Assembly: GCA_025667525.1 (NCBI GenBank)
Contig: CM046876.1
Span: 480,582,557-480,646,556, forward strand
Origin: Glebionis coronaria
Taxonomy: Eukaryota; Streptophyta; Magnoliopsida; Asterales; Asteraceae
DNA: 64,000 nt
Direction of reading: 5' to 3'
In this document: in pieces, positions 36,978 through 48,413 of the stretch
How the letters are laid out: each line of letters starts with the position of its first letter
Position numbering within the stretch: position 1 is the first letter of the stretch
Made by a program: the position numbers and the translations under genes
Notes under the pieces: generated by a model
Database searches by the model: none
The model's input: the letters and a program-made list of their open reading frames with translations, nothing else
Told to the model about the DNA's origin: nothing

Positions 36978-39766
36978 ATGTCTACTCCAGAAGTAAACTC
37001 CTCCTCCTCCTCAAACCACAACATCAAGATTCCCATGCTAGACCCAGACAATTTTGAGTTGTGGAAGTTTATCTTTGAGCAATATCTACAAATCAATGAC
37101 TACACCCTATGGGAAATTATTGAATATGGAAACACATTTAATAAGGCTCAAAAGATTGCAGATTCCATTGCTCAAAGAACAGCTGTTCAAGGTTCTACTG
37201 AAGAGGAACGAAGAGAAAAACCTGAAGATGGTAGAGCTGTCTCAACTGAGGATATAGCAAAGAGAAGGGTTGATATGAAAACCCTAAGCATTCTGAAACT
37301 CTCTTTGGGGCAAGAAAATCAGCACAAATACAAAAGCTATGAGTCTGCAAAAGATCTTTGGGCAGCTCTTGAAGTTGCTTATGGTGGTAATGCTGATACT
37401 GTGTAAGAGAAAAAGAAACAACTCTTGCATGAGTATGCTGTTTTTAAGGCTCAACCCAATGAGAAGCTAAGTAGTGTGAGAAGCAGACTTCTTGACATTA
37501 CAAGCAAGCTGTCCTTCATGGGAACAGTGCTTGGTGATGTTGATATTATCTCCACTTTCCTTAAAAGCCTTGGTGATGCATGGAAGATTGAAGCAAGGTC
37601 TATAATTGCTAATAACACTCACAAAAGTTCTACTTATGATGATGTTTACAATAAATTGAGGCTGATAGAGAATGAAACTCTTTTGGATCATGGAAGCAAG
37701 TCTACTAATGGAAACATGGCCTTCTTCTCACATAGTGAAGGTCAATTTGATCAAAAGGAGTCATACATGCACCCAATTACTGGATCAACCTGTGTCTACG
37801 CTGGATCATATCCTGTCAACGCCTCACATTCAGACGCTGACACATACAAAATTGACTCACCAAGAGTTAAGCTTGCTGGTTTTGATCTGGATACTGTGTG
37901 TGCATACATTGCTTCATTTCCCAATGGTTTAGTGATTACTTATGAGGACCTTGAGCAAATTAGTGATGAGCATTTGGAGGAGATGGACATAAAGTGGAAT
38001 ATGGCTCTTGCAAGTATAAGAGCAAACAGATGGAATAGAAGATTCAAGAAGAAGATGACTTTAAATGCTAAGGACACTGCTGGATTTGATAAATCCAAGG
38101 TTCAGTGTTACAATTGTCATCGTATGGGACACTTTATGAGAGAATGCAGATCTCCAAGAAGATCTGATGCTGGAATACCCTCAAGCCAAATCATTAAGGC
38201 TCAGGATCCCAAAGCCATGGTTGCAATGCAAGAGATAGATGGTGTTGGATGGGATTGGAGCTATTTGGCTAAGGATGAGGAAGAGAATAAAGCTTTGGTT
38301 GCTGAAATGGAAGAAGAAGAGCATGTTTACTATGCTCTCATGGCACACTCCTCATCTTCATCAGACAATGAGGTATATGATGATGATTTTTGTAGTAAGG
38401 GTTGTCGTCTAAATACTGAAAGACTTAACAAAGAAATTTTAAGATTGTCAACAGATGTGGGTAATGAAAGATGCAAGTTGTCTAACTATCAACTTGCTCT
38501 TACTCAAACTGAAAAGGCTGTAGCTGAGTATAAGAAAATGGAGCTTGACCTAAAAGATAAAATTAATATCTTAAAACATGATTTAAATGCTAGTACTGAT
38601 ATTAGAAACATCATGGAGAGGGTCAATACTGATTTACAGGCTAAGTTAGATGAGGCTATCAAGAATAAGGATAATGTAGATCTTAAAATTCAGAGATTTG
38701 ATAAAGCCTCACAAACCCTAGGAGAATGTGTTACTAAACAAAGGGATTCTAGGGATATGACTAGGATTGGGATGAAAGAGTATGCTGGTGTTCCACCACC
38801 AGCTGAGGACTTCTATGGCATCTAAAGAAAGGACTTATCTTGGACTGGTTTACCAGAACTCCAAGAAGAGGAATTTATTCCTCCACCAAGAGTTCTTACC
38901 CCAGTAGAAGAATATAGGCAGAAGTTGACTGATTTGGACCAATGGAAGAAAGCCAACCCTACCTTGTTTGTTAAGGGTGGCATGCTTAGTGATAGTCCAA
39001 ATGAGTCTACCCTATCAAAGTAACAAACCCAATCACTGGCAAGACTGTTGACCTTGGCTCAAACGTTGTTAGAAAACCCAGTATTAAATATGCAGAAATG
39101 TATAGAAAAACTAGGTCACCAAAAAGCCAAATTAGTGATGATGGAACAGGTTTCTTTTCTTCTAGACCTAGAGATATGTCTAGAAAAGCCTGTAATACTT
39201 GTGGTAGCTTTTCACATGTAGCCTATAAGTGTGTCAACGCTTCAAAGGTCAATGCTGACAAAAAGTCAAACACCGTCAAACCCAAAACTTTTGTTCAGCA
39301 AAGTCCGTAAGTTGTTAGACCAACCCTATTCTTTACTAAAGGGTCTAATACATATGGACAAAGACCTTTTCAGAATACCAATACATGGTCTAATAGAGAA
39401 TGGGTTCCTGTAGCAAACCCTAGGTTCAACGCTGGCAAGGGTAATTTCAGCGTTGACAAGACCAAGTCAAACGTTGCCAGACCAAATAATGGTAAATATT
39501 TGCAACCAAAGGGAAAAGGGTCTAAAGCTTCTTCTAGCTTGACATGGAGACCTAAGCAAGATCATAACCCTAATTCAGATGGGATTTCTATGACCTATAA
39601 CAGATTTAATTATATTTCAAAGGTCATCACAAAACCAATTGGGGTTAACTGGGTGTTTAATCCAAAAAGAGATGAACAAGGGGTTGTTATGAGGACTAAG
39701 TCTGTTCTTGTTGAACAACCAAATGAATCCAAGTCTGCTCAGGCTTGGGTTCCCAAAGAAAACTAA
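36978..39766 (+). pseudogene. Copia B gag
   Basis: The start at 36978 lies just inside the primer-binding site. The N-terminal part (IPMLDPDNFELWKFIFEQYL, YESAKDLWAALEVAYGG) is the copia gag UBN2-type domain. After a TAA at 37404 the same frame continues from 37425 with a knuckle CYNCHRMGHFMREC near residue 377 and a Lys/Asp-rich probable coiled coil. Stops at 38823 and 39308 and a one-base deletion near 39020 follow. A second knuckle CNTCGSFSHVAYKC begins at 39191. Near 39427-39478 the frame holds GCGTTGAC-type motifs (read SVDK or NVAR). It would build the particle; it is broken. Confidence 0.85.
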
Positions 39767-39780
39767 TTTGTTTTCTTTAT

Positions 39781-40080
39781 GTGCAGGGCATTCAAAAGCA
39801 GGTTAATGATTATGGCTATTGGGATAGTAGATGCTCTAGGCACATGATTGGGAAGGAAGATTATCTCACAAACTTCACTCCCATTAAGGATGGTGATAAA
39901 GTTTACTTTGGAGGCGGATATGGAACTATCACAGGCAAAGGAACTCTTCTCACCGATAATTTGTGTTTTGAAAACGTGTTTCTGGTAAAAGAACTTGACT
40001 ATAATTTGTTTAGTGTATCACAAGTTTGTGATAACAAAAATAAGGTTCTTGTCATTGATACTGAATGCTTGGTGTTGAGT
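39781..40080 (+). pseudogene. Copia B pol, part 1: protease and start of GAG-pre-integrase
   Basis: In another frame than the end of gag, GYWDSRCSRHMIG (from about 39817) is the copia protease active site, where the usual D-S-G is D-S-R. The region up to NLFSVSQVCD leads toward GAG-pre-integrase. The frame is cut at 40080 by Tekay B and resumes at 51414 in the matching phase. The D-S-R change alone would disable the protease. Confidence 0.85.
40076..40080. repeat. Target-site duplication TGAGT, left copy (Tekay B)
   Basis: TGAGT directly before the Tekay B LTR and again at 51409-51413. Removing the element and one copy restores the copia B frame across the junction (VLS then KDFKIPDEK). Confidence 0.97.
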
Positions 40081-40880
40081 TGTAAAACCCGCATGCTTTT
40101 ACCATGCATAGTACCCTTAGGATCGTACGTACTAGTTAAAACTTTCCTTATATAGCATGATTACGATTACGTGTTAGGAGTTTACGTATTACGTACGTGT
40201 TAGAACACGATAAGTATTTACTATGCACGATCACGTAATAGTTATTTAACAATAATTAATCACGAACATGCGATCATGAAATCATGAACGTAATTAAAAC
40301 ACGAACTATTACTAATTACGTATATATATTTATTACGAGCGTAATTAAATATATTAGATCACGGTATTTACGTAACGAGAACAATTAAAACACGAACATA
40401 AATAAACACAAACGAGTAACTAAATAACGAGACACGGAAGAAGGTACGGGAACCCCATGTGGGGTCCCTACCCGCGGCCAAACAAGGACAAATGGGCCAA
40501 GCCCATTTGTCAAATTTACTAAAGGGGGTTTTTACTTTTTACACTACACAAAATAACTTTTACAGAAGATTTCAAGAATAACCTAAAACCCTCTTCTTCC
40601 TTGTTCTTTGTGCCGCCACCCTAAAACCACCATACAAGGTGATTTTTGATCTTTGATCTTGAAGATTTGGTGATTGATCGTGTTTGTTCTTCGTTCTCTT
40701 GATCCACGAATTCGGTAAAACCTTTTTGAACCTTTTCTTTTAATTTAATCTTTTATTAATTATGAACATGTGATGTTTTTATAAAAACATAATAATTGAT
40801 CATAGATCTAACATGTTTTGGTGTTAAATTAAATCAAAGGGTTGTTTTTAAGGGGTGTTTGTTTTGGCCGCAGGCTGCAA

Positions 40881-41006
40881 CCGAACCCCGAAGGGGTTTC
40901 GGTTTGCCAAGCCGACCACCACCAAGACCATATGGTCTTGGTTGGTGCGTGTGGGTCCCACGGCAGCAAGGGGAAACACGGGGTACCCCGAGTTGGCTCG
41001 GGGTAC
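40881..41006. other. GC-rich palindrome cluster in Tekay B 5' LTR
   Basis: Three inverted repeats in 126 bp: CCGAACCCC/GGGGTTTCGG (about 40881-40903), a perfect 20-bp palindrome at 40922-40941 (half-site CCAAGACCAT) and a 10-bp stem GTACCCCGAG/CTCGGGGTAC around TTGG (40983-41006). Same place as the Tekay A cluster but different arm sequences. Confidence 0.82.
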
Positions 41007-41459
41007 GGTGTCGATTCATGTCCGGTTCATGTTTTAGCCTAGATCTGGTTCATGGTGTATGTTAGTTTTTTTTATGTTATGAACTTATGTTAAAATTAAA
41101 TTAATAAAAGATGTGATTAATTTAATAACATGACTTAGGTTATTTAATTATTAATGATCATGAAATTATTTTAACCTAAGTATTAATATATTTAAGACTT
41201 ATAATTAATTAATTATTTTAAAACCATAGATATAATTAATTAATTAACATGACTTAGGTTATATTATTAATATATAATAATACATATTTTAACCTAAGTA
41301 TTTAACTTATTTAATTAAAAACATGTTATACTTTAATTAAATATTATAACCTATAGTTTAATTAAATTACATGAAATAATTATTAAACTATACAATATAC
41401 CATATGACTTAGAAAATAATCATGAAAAACACTTAGGCTTATATACTTAGCTTATTTAA

Positions 41460-41835
41460 CCAGCTTATTTCTAATTATGGAAACTTTCTATTTTTAGGAA
41501 CTTAATTAAATAAGGCAGCTAATCTATTTATGGAAACCAGCTATTTTTAGAAACTTATTTATTTCAGGCAGCTAATCTATTTAAGGAAACTTATTTAATT
41601 AAGGCAGCTAATCTATTTATGGAAACTTTCTATTTTTAGAAACTTATCTATTTTAAGTAGTAAATCTATTTTTGGAAACTTTCTATTTTTGGAAACTTTC
41701 TATTTTTGGAAACTTTCTATTTTTGGAAACTTTCTATTTTTGGTAACTTTCAGTTTTTGGAAACTTTCTATTTTTGGAAACTTTCTATTTTTGGAAACTT
41801 TCTATTTTATGAAACCTGCTATTTTTGGAAAGTTA
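41460..41835. repeat. 16-bp tandem repeat in Tekay B 5' LTR
   Basis: CTATTTTTGGAAACTT repeated about eight times in the core (41660-41830), with more degenerate longer units (AGCTAATCTATTTATGGAAA) upstream. It creates an artefactual Phe/Trp-rich frame. Confidence 0.88.
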
Positions 41836-43078
41836 CTTATTATTACACAGTAAGTATAATAACACATGAAATACCAGAAATACTTAATCAGACTAAACAG
41901 AATATAAGATTTAACACAGTTTAAGGCTTTTAAACGGTAAAACATGGTAAGAACACATAAAATAAGCTAAGACATGACATAAAACTAGCTATGTATTTAG
42001 TAAGCAGATACTTATTCACGTACGTATTTATGTAGCACTAGTGATTCAGAAGTAGGATTCTCGCAGTTCGTCTTTCTCGTTCACTGGACATAAGGTACGG
42101 ATTCCCGTCCTTTCAGTATGGACATTCTTTCCTTATTAGGATTCCCCGTATGCAGCCAACTGTTTTCCCGTAGTATAAGTTATGAGTTTGATTGCTTATG
42201 TTTAATTAAGATTACCTATAGCCATATACATGCATGACCAGTTTCACCTAGTTATGGAGGTACCATAACCATAACATTAGAGGCACTGATGTTATGACTT
42301 CACCACGGCGGAGTGATTGCTCGTGGCGTCCCTTCAGCTTTTGGCCATTTATTTATATTTATCATGTGGGGCGTATGGGTGCATCCTAGTTACATGTTTT
42401 TATTCAGGATTACATGGTGAATGTGGTGTGTGCCTTGCATCCTTCACAAGGAGCTGATCCCTCCTACCCAAAAACCAGTATATTAAATTAGAGGCAGCCC
42501 CTCTAATTTGCATGATGAGGTCACCCCTCCAATTATTCATGGACGGTGGATTTTCATGACCTATATTGGCTAATGGTAAAATATGACAAACAGTTTTTAT
42601 AAGATAAACATAAGACTTTCAAACTATAAAACCAGTTTTATTAAGATTTAACCAGGTTACTCGGGACTTAATTTTCTTCCGCTGTTTTTATGTTATATGC
42701 TTATTCTATTCATGCTTTATTGTACATCCGTGCACTGAGCGTATTTGCTCAGCCGTTTTCCTTTTCTATGTTCCCAAAACGGCAGGTACTCAGGGACGCT
42801 TGTAGACACTAAGAGTACGTGCATATGGACTGGAAGCTGTCTAGCCTTCTTTACATTATGCATTTCCTTTCTTTTGATACTTATGCTTTGGACATTGTTT
42901 AGTCCTTTCCTTTATTATACTATGTTTGTGTGTGATGAGCTTTACTTTTGGACTACCGATGTTTGATTCCGGTATTTTCCTTTTTATGGTCAAGTAATGT
43001 TTAGACATTTTACCTTGTATGCTTTGATGACACGCCATAATTACTGTGATATTTCCATTTCCAAAATGGGGTGTTACA

Positions 43079-43534
43079 ATTATGGTATCAGAGCCAAGGC
43101 TTCGACCTGCAGGCTCTCAAATATGACCTGTGATTAGTGGGTAGTCACTACGGTCTTCCTATAACTGACAGTTGTTTTCATGCATTCATCATTTTTAAGC
43201 ATACATATACATGTCATTGTTGCAGGGTTTTTGACTAAGTAATGGTTGGTACAGGACTGGCCCTATTTAGTCGCATGTGTTTTATCGAAACTTTAGATTT
43301 GGGACCGACCCATAGGCGTCCCCTCGCTATGTCTTTTGTTTTGGGTGAACTGACCAGAGGCGTTCACTCTCGAGCATACAAAAGTTTTCATAAAACTGCA
43401 TCATGCATTCATACACAAAATTTTCTTGCATAAAATTTTTCTCGTGAAATTTTAGTATAAATTTTTTTTTCATGTATATATTTATATTTTATGTTTTGAT
43501 CTGTTTAATCATATGTTTTATGTTATACTGTCAG
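43079..43534 (+). other. Tekay B 5' leader with primer-binding site
   Basis: TGGTATCAGAGCC (43083-43095) is the primer-binding site, four bases after the LTR. The rest is non-coding up to the gag start and matches the leader of Tekay A. Confidence 0.88.
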
Positions 43535-44265
43535 ATGGTTCTCACACGCGAACAAGAGCAGCTCAATGCTGCAATTTAGGCTTCCATGCAAGCCTTGCTT
43601 CCTCAACTGAGGAATGACATCCGGGTTGAAGTTCAAGCTGCCAACAATCAGCAGCACAATCAGCCACCTCCTCCTCCTCCTCCTCCAGTGACATTAGCAG
43701 TATGGCTGGAGAGATTCAACAAGCTCCGCCCTCGAGCTTTTGAGAAGACAGATAGCCCCAGCGATGCTGAAAGCTGGTTGGCTCACATCAAGAAGATTTT
43801 CAACGCTATGGGTTGTTACCCCGCATACAAGGCGAGGTTGGCATGCTATTGGTTCGAAGGCGATGTACTCAACTGGTGGTTAGCATTGATGGAATCTGAA
43901 GGTGGTGATGAGTGGGTTGCTGGTTTGACTTGGGCTCAGTTCAAGGACAGGGAGATGGAGCAGTTATTTCCCAGGGCTGAGCAGGACAAGCTCAAGAGAG
44001 AGTACCATGGGATCCGACAGAGAGCTGGGGAGAATAGCAACGAGTTTATGCAGCGCTTTCTTCGCTTGGCTGGTTTCCTTGGTGCGGCAGCAGGTACTCC
44101 TGAAGAGCAGGCACATCACTTCAGATGGGCTCTTCGCACATCGGTCGCAAACAATCTGGTGTGTGCTACGTTCAACACTGTAGCACAAGTGGCCGATGCA
44201 GCACGAAAACTGGAGATGCTGCAGGAGAGGGATGAGTTCGGGGAAACTGAAAGACCCGACAAGAG

Positions 44266-44345
44266 GTAAACATTCGTATTCAAGTGGTGACCAATCCGTA
44301 TAATTTCCATATGTCAATTATTCATCTCTTAAATGTATCTTCCAG
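44266..44345 (+). other. Intron-like gap 1 in Tekay B gag (80 bp)
   Basis: Donor AAGAG|GTAAAC, a good plant 5' splice site; acceptor TATCTTCCAG|GC with an upstream T-rich stretch. It is AT-rich compared with the flanking coding sequence and contains in-frame stops (TAA at its start). Phase 2; joining gives D-K-R-Q-K-T-G. Confidence 0.82.
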
Positions 44346-44495
44346 GCAGAAAACTGGGGACCGGTCTCAGCCGGCTACTCAGCAGCAGCCTCATCAGCCC
44401 AAGGGAAACGGTCAGACTAACGACCGTTCTGCTACGGATAGGCGTGGCGGTAATGACAATTACCGTAACAACGTCGGGCACTCCAATAACAGCAG

Positions 44496-44569
44496 GTCCT
44501 AATACTTATGAAATTCCTTATGTTTTATGTTGAAACTCATATTCTGACACTTTATCAAACTTCTACCAG
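44496..44569 (+). other. Intron-like gap 2 in Tekay B gag (74 bp)
   Basis: Donor AGCAG|GTCCTAATAC and acceptor AACTTCTACCAG|GAAC. It has an in-frame TAA (44499) if unspliced. AT-rich interior. Phase 2; joining gives N-S-R-N-H-G. Confidence 0.8.
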
Positions 44570-44634
44570 GAACCATGGAAACGGTAGGGACCAGAACCAG
44601 AGAGGTTCGCAGCCTAGCCGTCCAGCTATCACTG

Positions 44635-44707
44635 GTATTCAATCTTACGATTATCCGCTTCGTCCTTTTTACCCATCTATCATGTCTTATGTAAAATGTT
44701 TTATCAG
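44635..44707 (+). other. Intron-like gap 3 in Tekay B gag (73 bp)
   Basis: Donor ATCACTG|GTATTC and acceptor GTTTTATCAG|GTCC. Joining gives I-T-G-P-Q-P in phase 1 and leads straight into the zinc knuckle. The interior is AT-rich and differs from Tekay A although donor and acceptor are kept. Confidence 0.8.
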
Positions 44708-47700
44708 GTCCTCAGCCAGCCAGAGCACCTGCTGGAGGATACACTCATCCTCTTTGCTCTACTTGCCACCGTAGACATCCAGGACCATGTCGCCATAATA
44801 CTGATGCGTGCTTCAAGTGTGGTCTTCCTGGCCATATTATGAAGGATTGCCGTAAGGGCGAGATGGAGGGTACATCGGGACATGCTGATACCAAGCCGCC
44901 TCCTACTGTCGGGCGTGTCTACACGACATCTCGAGACCAGGCCAACAAGTCTACAGGTACCATCACTGGAATCTTGTATATGTATGGTCGCGCTGCATGT
45001 GTTCTTTTCGATACGGGTGCTACTCACTCGGTTATTTATACTGCTTATGCTAAGAACATTAGGATGCCTCCCTTGCCGCTAGAAAATAAGCTTACTATTT
45101 CCACGCCTTTGAGGGACTCTGTATTAATCACCCATGTATACAAGAGTCCTCCTCTAGAATTTGATGATAAGGTTCGACCTGTCAACGCACTTCCGCTGAA
45201 CATGAATGACTTCGACATGATTTTGGGCATGGATTGGCTATCCAAGTATCATGCTACCATAGACTGTCATTCATATCGAGTTATCTTCGGTGATGTTAAT
45301 GCACCAGAGTACATTCGTAAGGGGTTCATACCCGGACGGTCTGTGCAAGTCATATCCACCCTGCAAGCGCGTGCACTACTGTCACATGGCTGCGAGGGTT
45401 ATCTGGCTACGGTTCACGACATGGATGCTGAACCTCCATCGATTCAGGATCAACCAATAGTGTCGGAATTCCAAGACGTGTTTCCAGCAGAACTTCCAGG
45501 CATACCACCTGCACGAGAAGTGGAATTCAGTATCGAGCTGATTCCAGGAGCTGAACCAATCTCCAAGGCTCCTTATCGCATGGCTCCCATAGAGCTGAAG
45601 GAGCTGAAGGATCAACTGTAAGAACTTCTTGAACGAGGTTTTATTCGACTGAGCGCATCTCCATGGGGCGCACCGGTCTTGTTTGTTAAGAAGAAGGACG
45701 GCAGTATGCGTCTTTGCATAGACTATCGCGAGCTCAACAAGATTACCATTCGGAATAGGTATCCACTACCACGCATCGACGATCTGTTTGACCAACTCCA
45801 AGGGGCCAAACACTTCTCCAAGATTGATCTTAGGTCAGGCTACCATCAGCTACGGGTCAAGGAGCAGGACATCGCAAGGACTGCCTTTCGTACCCGTTAT
45901 GGCCACTACGAGTTTGTAGTTATGCCATTTGGCCTGACAAATGCTCCAACAGTGTTCATGGATCTGATGAACAGAATCTTCCATGAATTTCTGGACAAAT
46001 TCGTCATTGTTTTCATCGATGACATCCTGATTTTCTCAAAGTCCAAGGAGGAACACGAAGACCATCTTCATACAGTACTATAGATTCTTCGCCAGAAGCA
46101 GCTGTATGCTAAATTCTCCAAGTGTGAGTTCTGGTTAGACAAGGTGGCATTCTTAGGTCACATTGTATCAGCAGAAGGAATCACTATGGATCCAACGAAG
46201 GTTGAGGCCATTACTAAGTGGCCAAGGCCGACACCAGCGACGGAAGTCCGCAGTTTCTTAGGCTTAGCTGGCTATTACCGTAGGTTCGTGGAGAACTTTT
46301 CTCGCCTAGCACTACCATTGACCAAACTGATGCGGAAAGGGGAGAAATTCGTCTGGACAGAAGATCGAGAGAAGAGCTTTGAAGACCTGAAGCATAAGCT
46401 AGTATCTGCACCTATTCTTACTCTACCATCTGGTACGGGTGGATTTCAAATCTACAGCGATGCATCGGGGAAGGGACTTGGCTGTGTTCTCATGCAACAT
46501 GGGAAAGTGATCGCGTACGCTTCACGGCAGCTTAAGCCTTATGAAGAAAATTACCCCACGCATGATCTGGAACTTGCTGCAGTCGTGTTTGCATTGAAGA
46601 TATGGAGACACTACTTATATGGAGAATCATGTGACATTTTCACGGACCACAAGAGCTTGAAGTATATCTTCACTCAGCGTCAATTGAACATGAGGCAGAG
46701 GAGATGGTTAGAGCTGTTGAAGGATTATGACATTAATCTTCAGTATCATCCCGGAAAGGAAAATGTAGTAGCAGATGCTCTTAGCAGGAAGTCCGGAATG
46801 ATCAACGGCATTCAAATCAAAGAGGAAATCATCAGATACCTGGAGCGACTAGACATCGAGATCATGGTACGTGGACAACACGGTTACTGGGCTAATCTTA
46901 TAGTAGAACCCGAGTTACTATCTAAGATCAAGGAAGCTCAGAAGGATGACGGAGAAATCTGGGCGATAGTACAGAATTTGGAGAATCAGACAGAATTCAG
47001 AGTAGATGCAGATGGTATCGTATGGCAGGGCACTAGACTTTGTGTTCCTGATGACCAAGAACTCCGGGAAGCTTTGTTAGTTGAAGCTCATAGCTCCCCA
47101 TTCTCGATACATCCTGGTTCGACTAAGATGTACCATGACATCAAGCAGCACTTTTGGTGGAGTGGTATGAAACAGGATGTGGCCACTTACGTCTCCAAAT
47201 GTCTTACCTGCCAACAGGTTAAGATCGAGCATCAGCGATCTGGCGGTCTCCTTTAACCGTTAGATATTCCAGAGTGGAAGTGGGACAAAATCACCATGGA
47301 TTTTGTTACCGGTCTTCCGCCTACCAAAAGAAAGCACGATGCAATTTGGGTTATCGTTGATCGACTTACCAAATCAGCTCATTTCTTACCGATCCGCAAG
47401 GAAGATCCGGTAAGTAAACTCGCGGATACGTACAGACGAGAGATCATGAGACCCCACGGTGCACCATCCAGCATCGTCTCAGACAGAGATCCTCGATTTA
47501 CTTCGCGCTTTTGGAAAAGTCTGCAGAAAGCTTGGGGTACACAACTTAAGCTTAGCACGGCTTTTCATCCTCAAACGGACGGACAGTCGGAGCGAACCAT
47601 TCAGACATTGGAAGATATGTTGAGGTCATGTGCGTTGGAATGGACGGGTGACTGGGACGAATACATCTGTTTGGTGGAGTTTTCATACAACAACACCTGG

Positions 47701-48400
47701 CATGCAAGCATCAAATGTGCTCCATTTGAGATGTTGTATGGCAGGAAGTGTCGCGCCCCAATCTGCTGGGATCAGGTTGGCGAGCGAACACTCGAAGGAC
47801 CGGAAATCATAGAGATGACCAATGAGAAGATCGCAGTAGCTAAGCAGAAGATTCAGGAGGCACGGTCACGTCAGAAGAGTTACGCCGATAAGCATCGTAG
47901 GGATATACACTTTAACGTAGGAGATCACGTCTTCCTTAAGGTTTCGCCGGCACGTGGTGTTAGACACTTCGGGATTAAAGGGAAGCTCAGTCCTCGTTTC
48001 ATCGGACCGTTTGATATCATTGAACGAGTCGGTGAAGTATCTTACCGATTAGCGTTACCTCCGCAGCTTTCGCATGTGCACAATGTGTTTCATGTGTCCT
48101 TACTCAGAGGGTACCAGTATCATCCCCTTCACATGGTTCAGTATCCACTGGAACAGATACGTGAAGATCTCACTTTTATAGAAGAACCCGAACGAGTTCT
48201 TGACAGACAAGAACGAGTCATGAGAAAGAAGACGATTCCATTCGTCAAAATTCTATCGAGGGATCATACCGAGCGGGAAGCCACTTGGGAAACGGAGGAG
48301 TCTATCCGGACTTCTTACCCTCATTTCATATTTTAAATTCGGGTATGTTCTTCTTGTCCAGTTTACTTTATCTATAATTCGGGGACGAATTATTCTTTTT

Positions 48401-48412
48401 AGGGGGGAAGAG
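48401..48412 (+). other. Tekay B polypurine tract
   Basis: AGGGGGGAAGAG, one base before the 3' LTR start. It primes plus-strand DNA synthesis. Confidence 0.9.
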
Positions 48413-48413
48413 T

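Larger units (their letters stand above)
40081..43078 (+). repeat. Tekay B 5' LTR
   Basis: 2998 bp, TGTAAAACCC to GGTGTTACA, with TGTAA/TTACA inverted ends. Contains the palindrome cluster (40881-41006) and the 16-bp minisatellite (about 41460-41835). No protein-like frame. Confidence 0.96.
43535..48336 (+). pseudogene. Tekay B gag-pol, 1525 codons after removing three gaps, four premature stops
   Basis: The start at 43535 (MVLTREQEQLNAA) matches Tekay A. Segments 43535-44265, 44346-44495, 44570-44634 and 44708-48336 sum to 4575 bases, one continuous frame. In joined numbering: gag about 20-235; knuckle CFKCGLPGHIMKDC 350-363; protease DTGA at 417; RT with MPFGLTNAP and FIDD (751-754); RNase H Asp 900 (IYSDASG); integrase zinc H1110, H1117, C1147, C1150; integrase D1180, D1241, E1277 (DD35E); chromodomain-like tail from about 1475. 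All family catalytic residues named are present. Stops at residues 15, 620, 774 and 1165 all replace Gln (C to T), so it is inactive or needs readthrough. Confidence 0.92.

Noticed and set aside
39761..39786. Possible intron at the copia B gag/pol junction (stop TAA followed by TATGTGCAG|GGC)
   Set aside because: The acceptor looks plausible, but I found no convincing donor nearby and have no second copy in the window; a frameshift or a stop between gag and pol explains it equally well.
41706..41924. ORF with a Phe/Trp-rich repeat (also 50003-50200)
   Set aside because: It is the translation of the 16-bp LTR minisatellite and changes with unit number.
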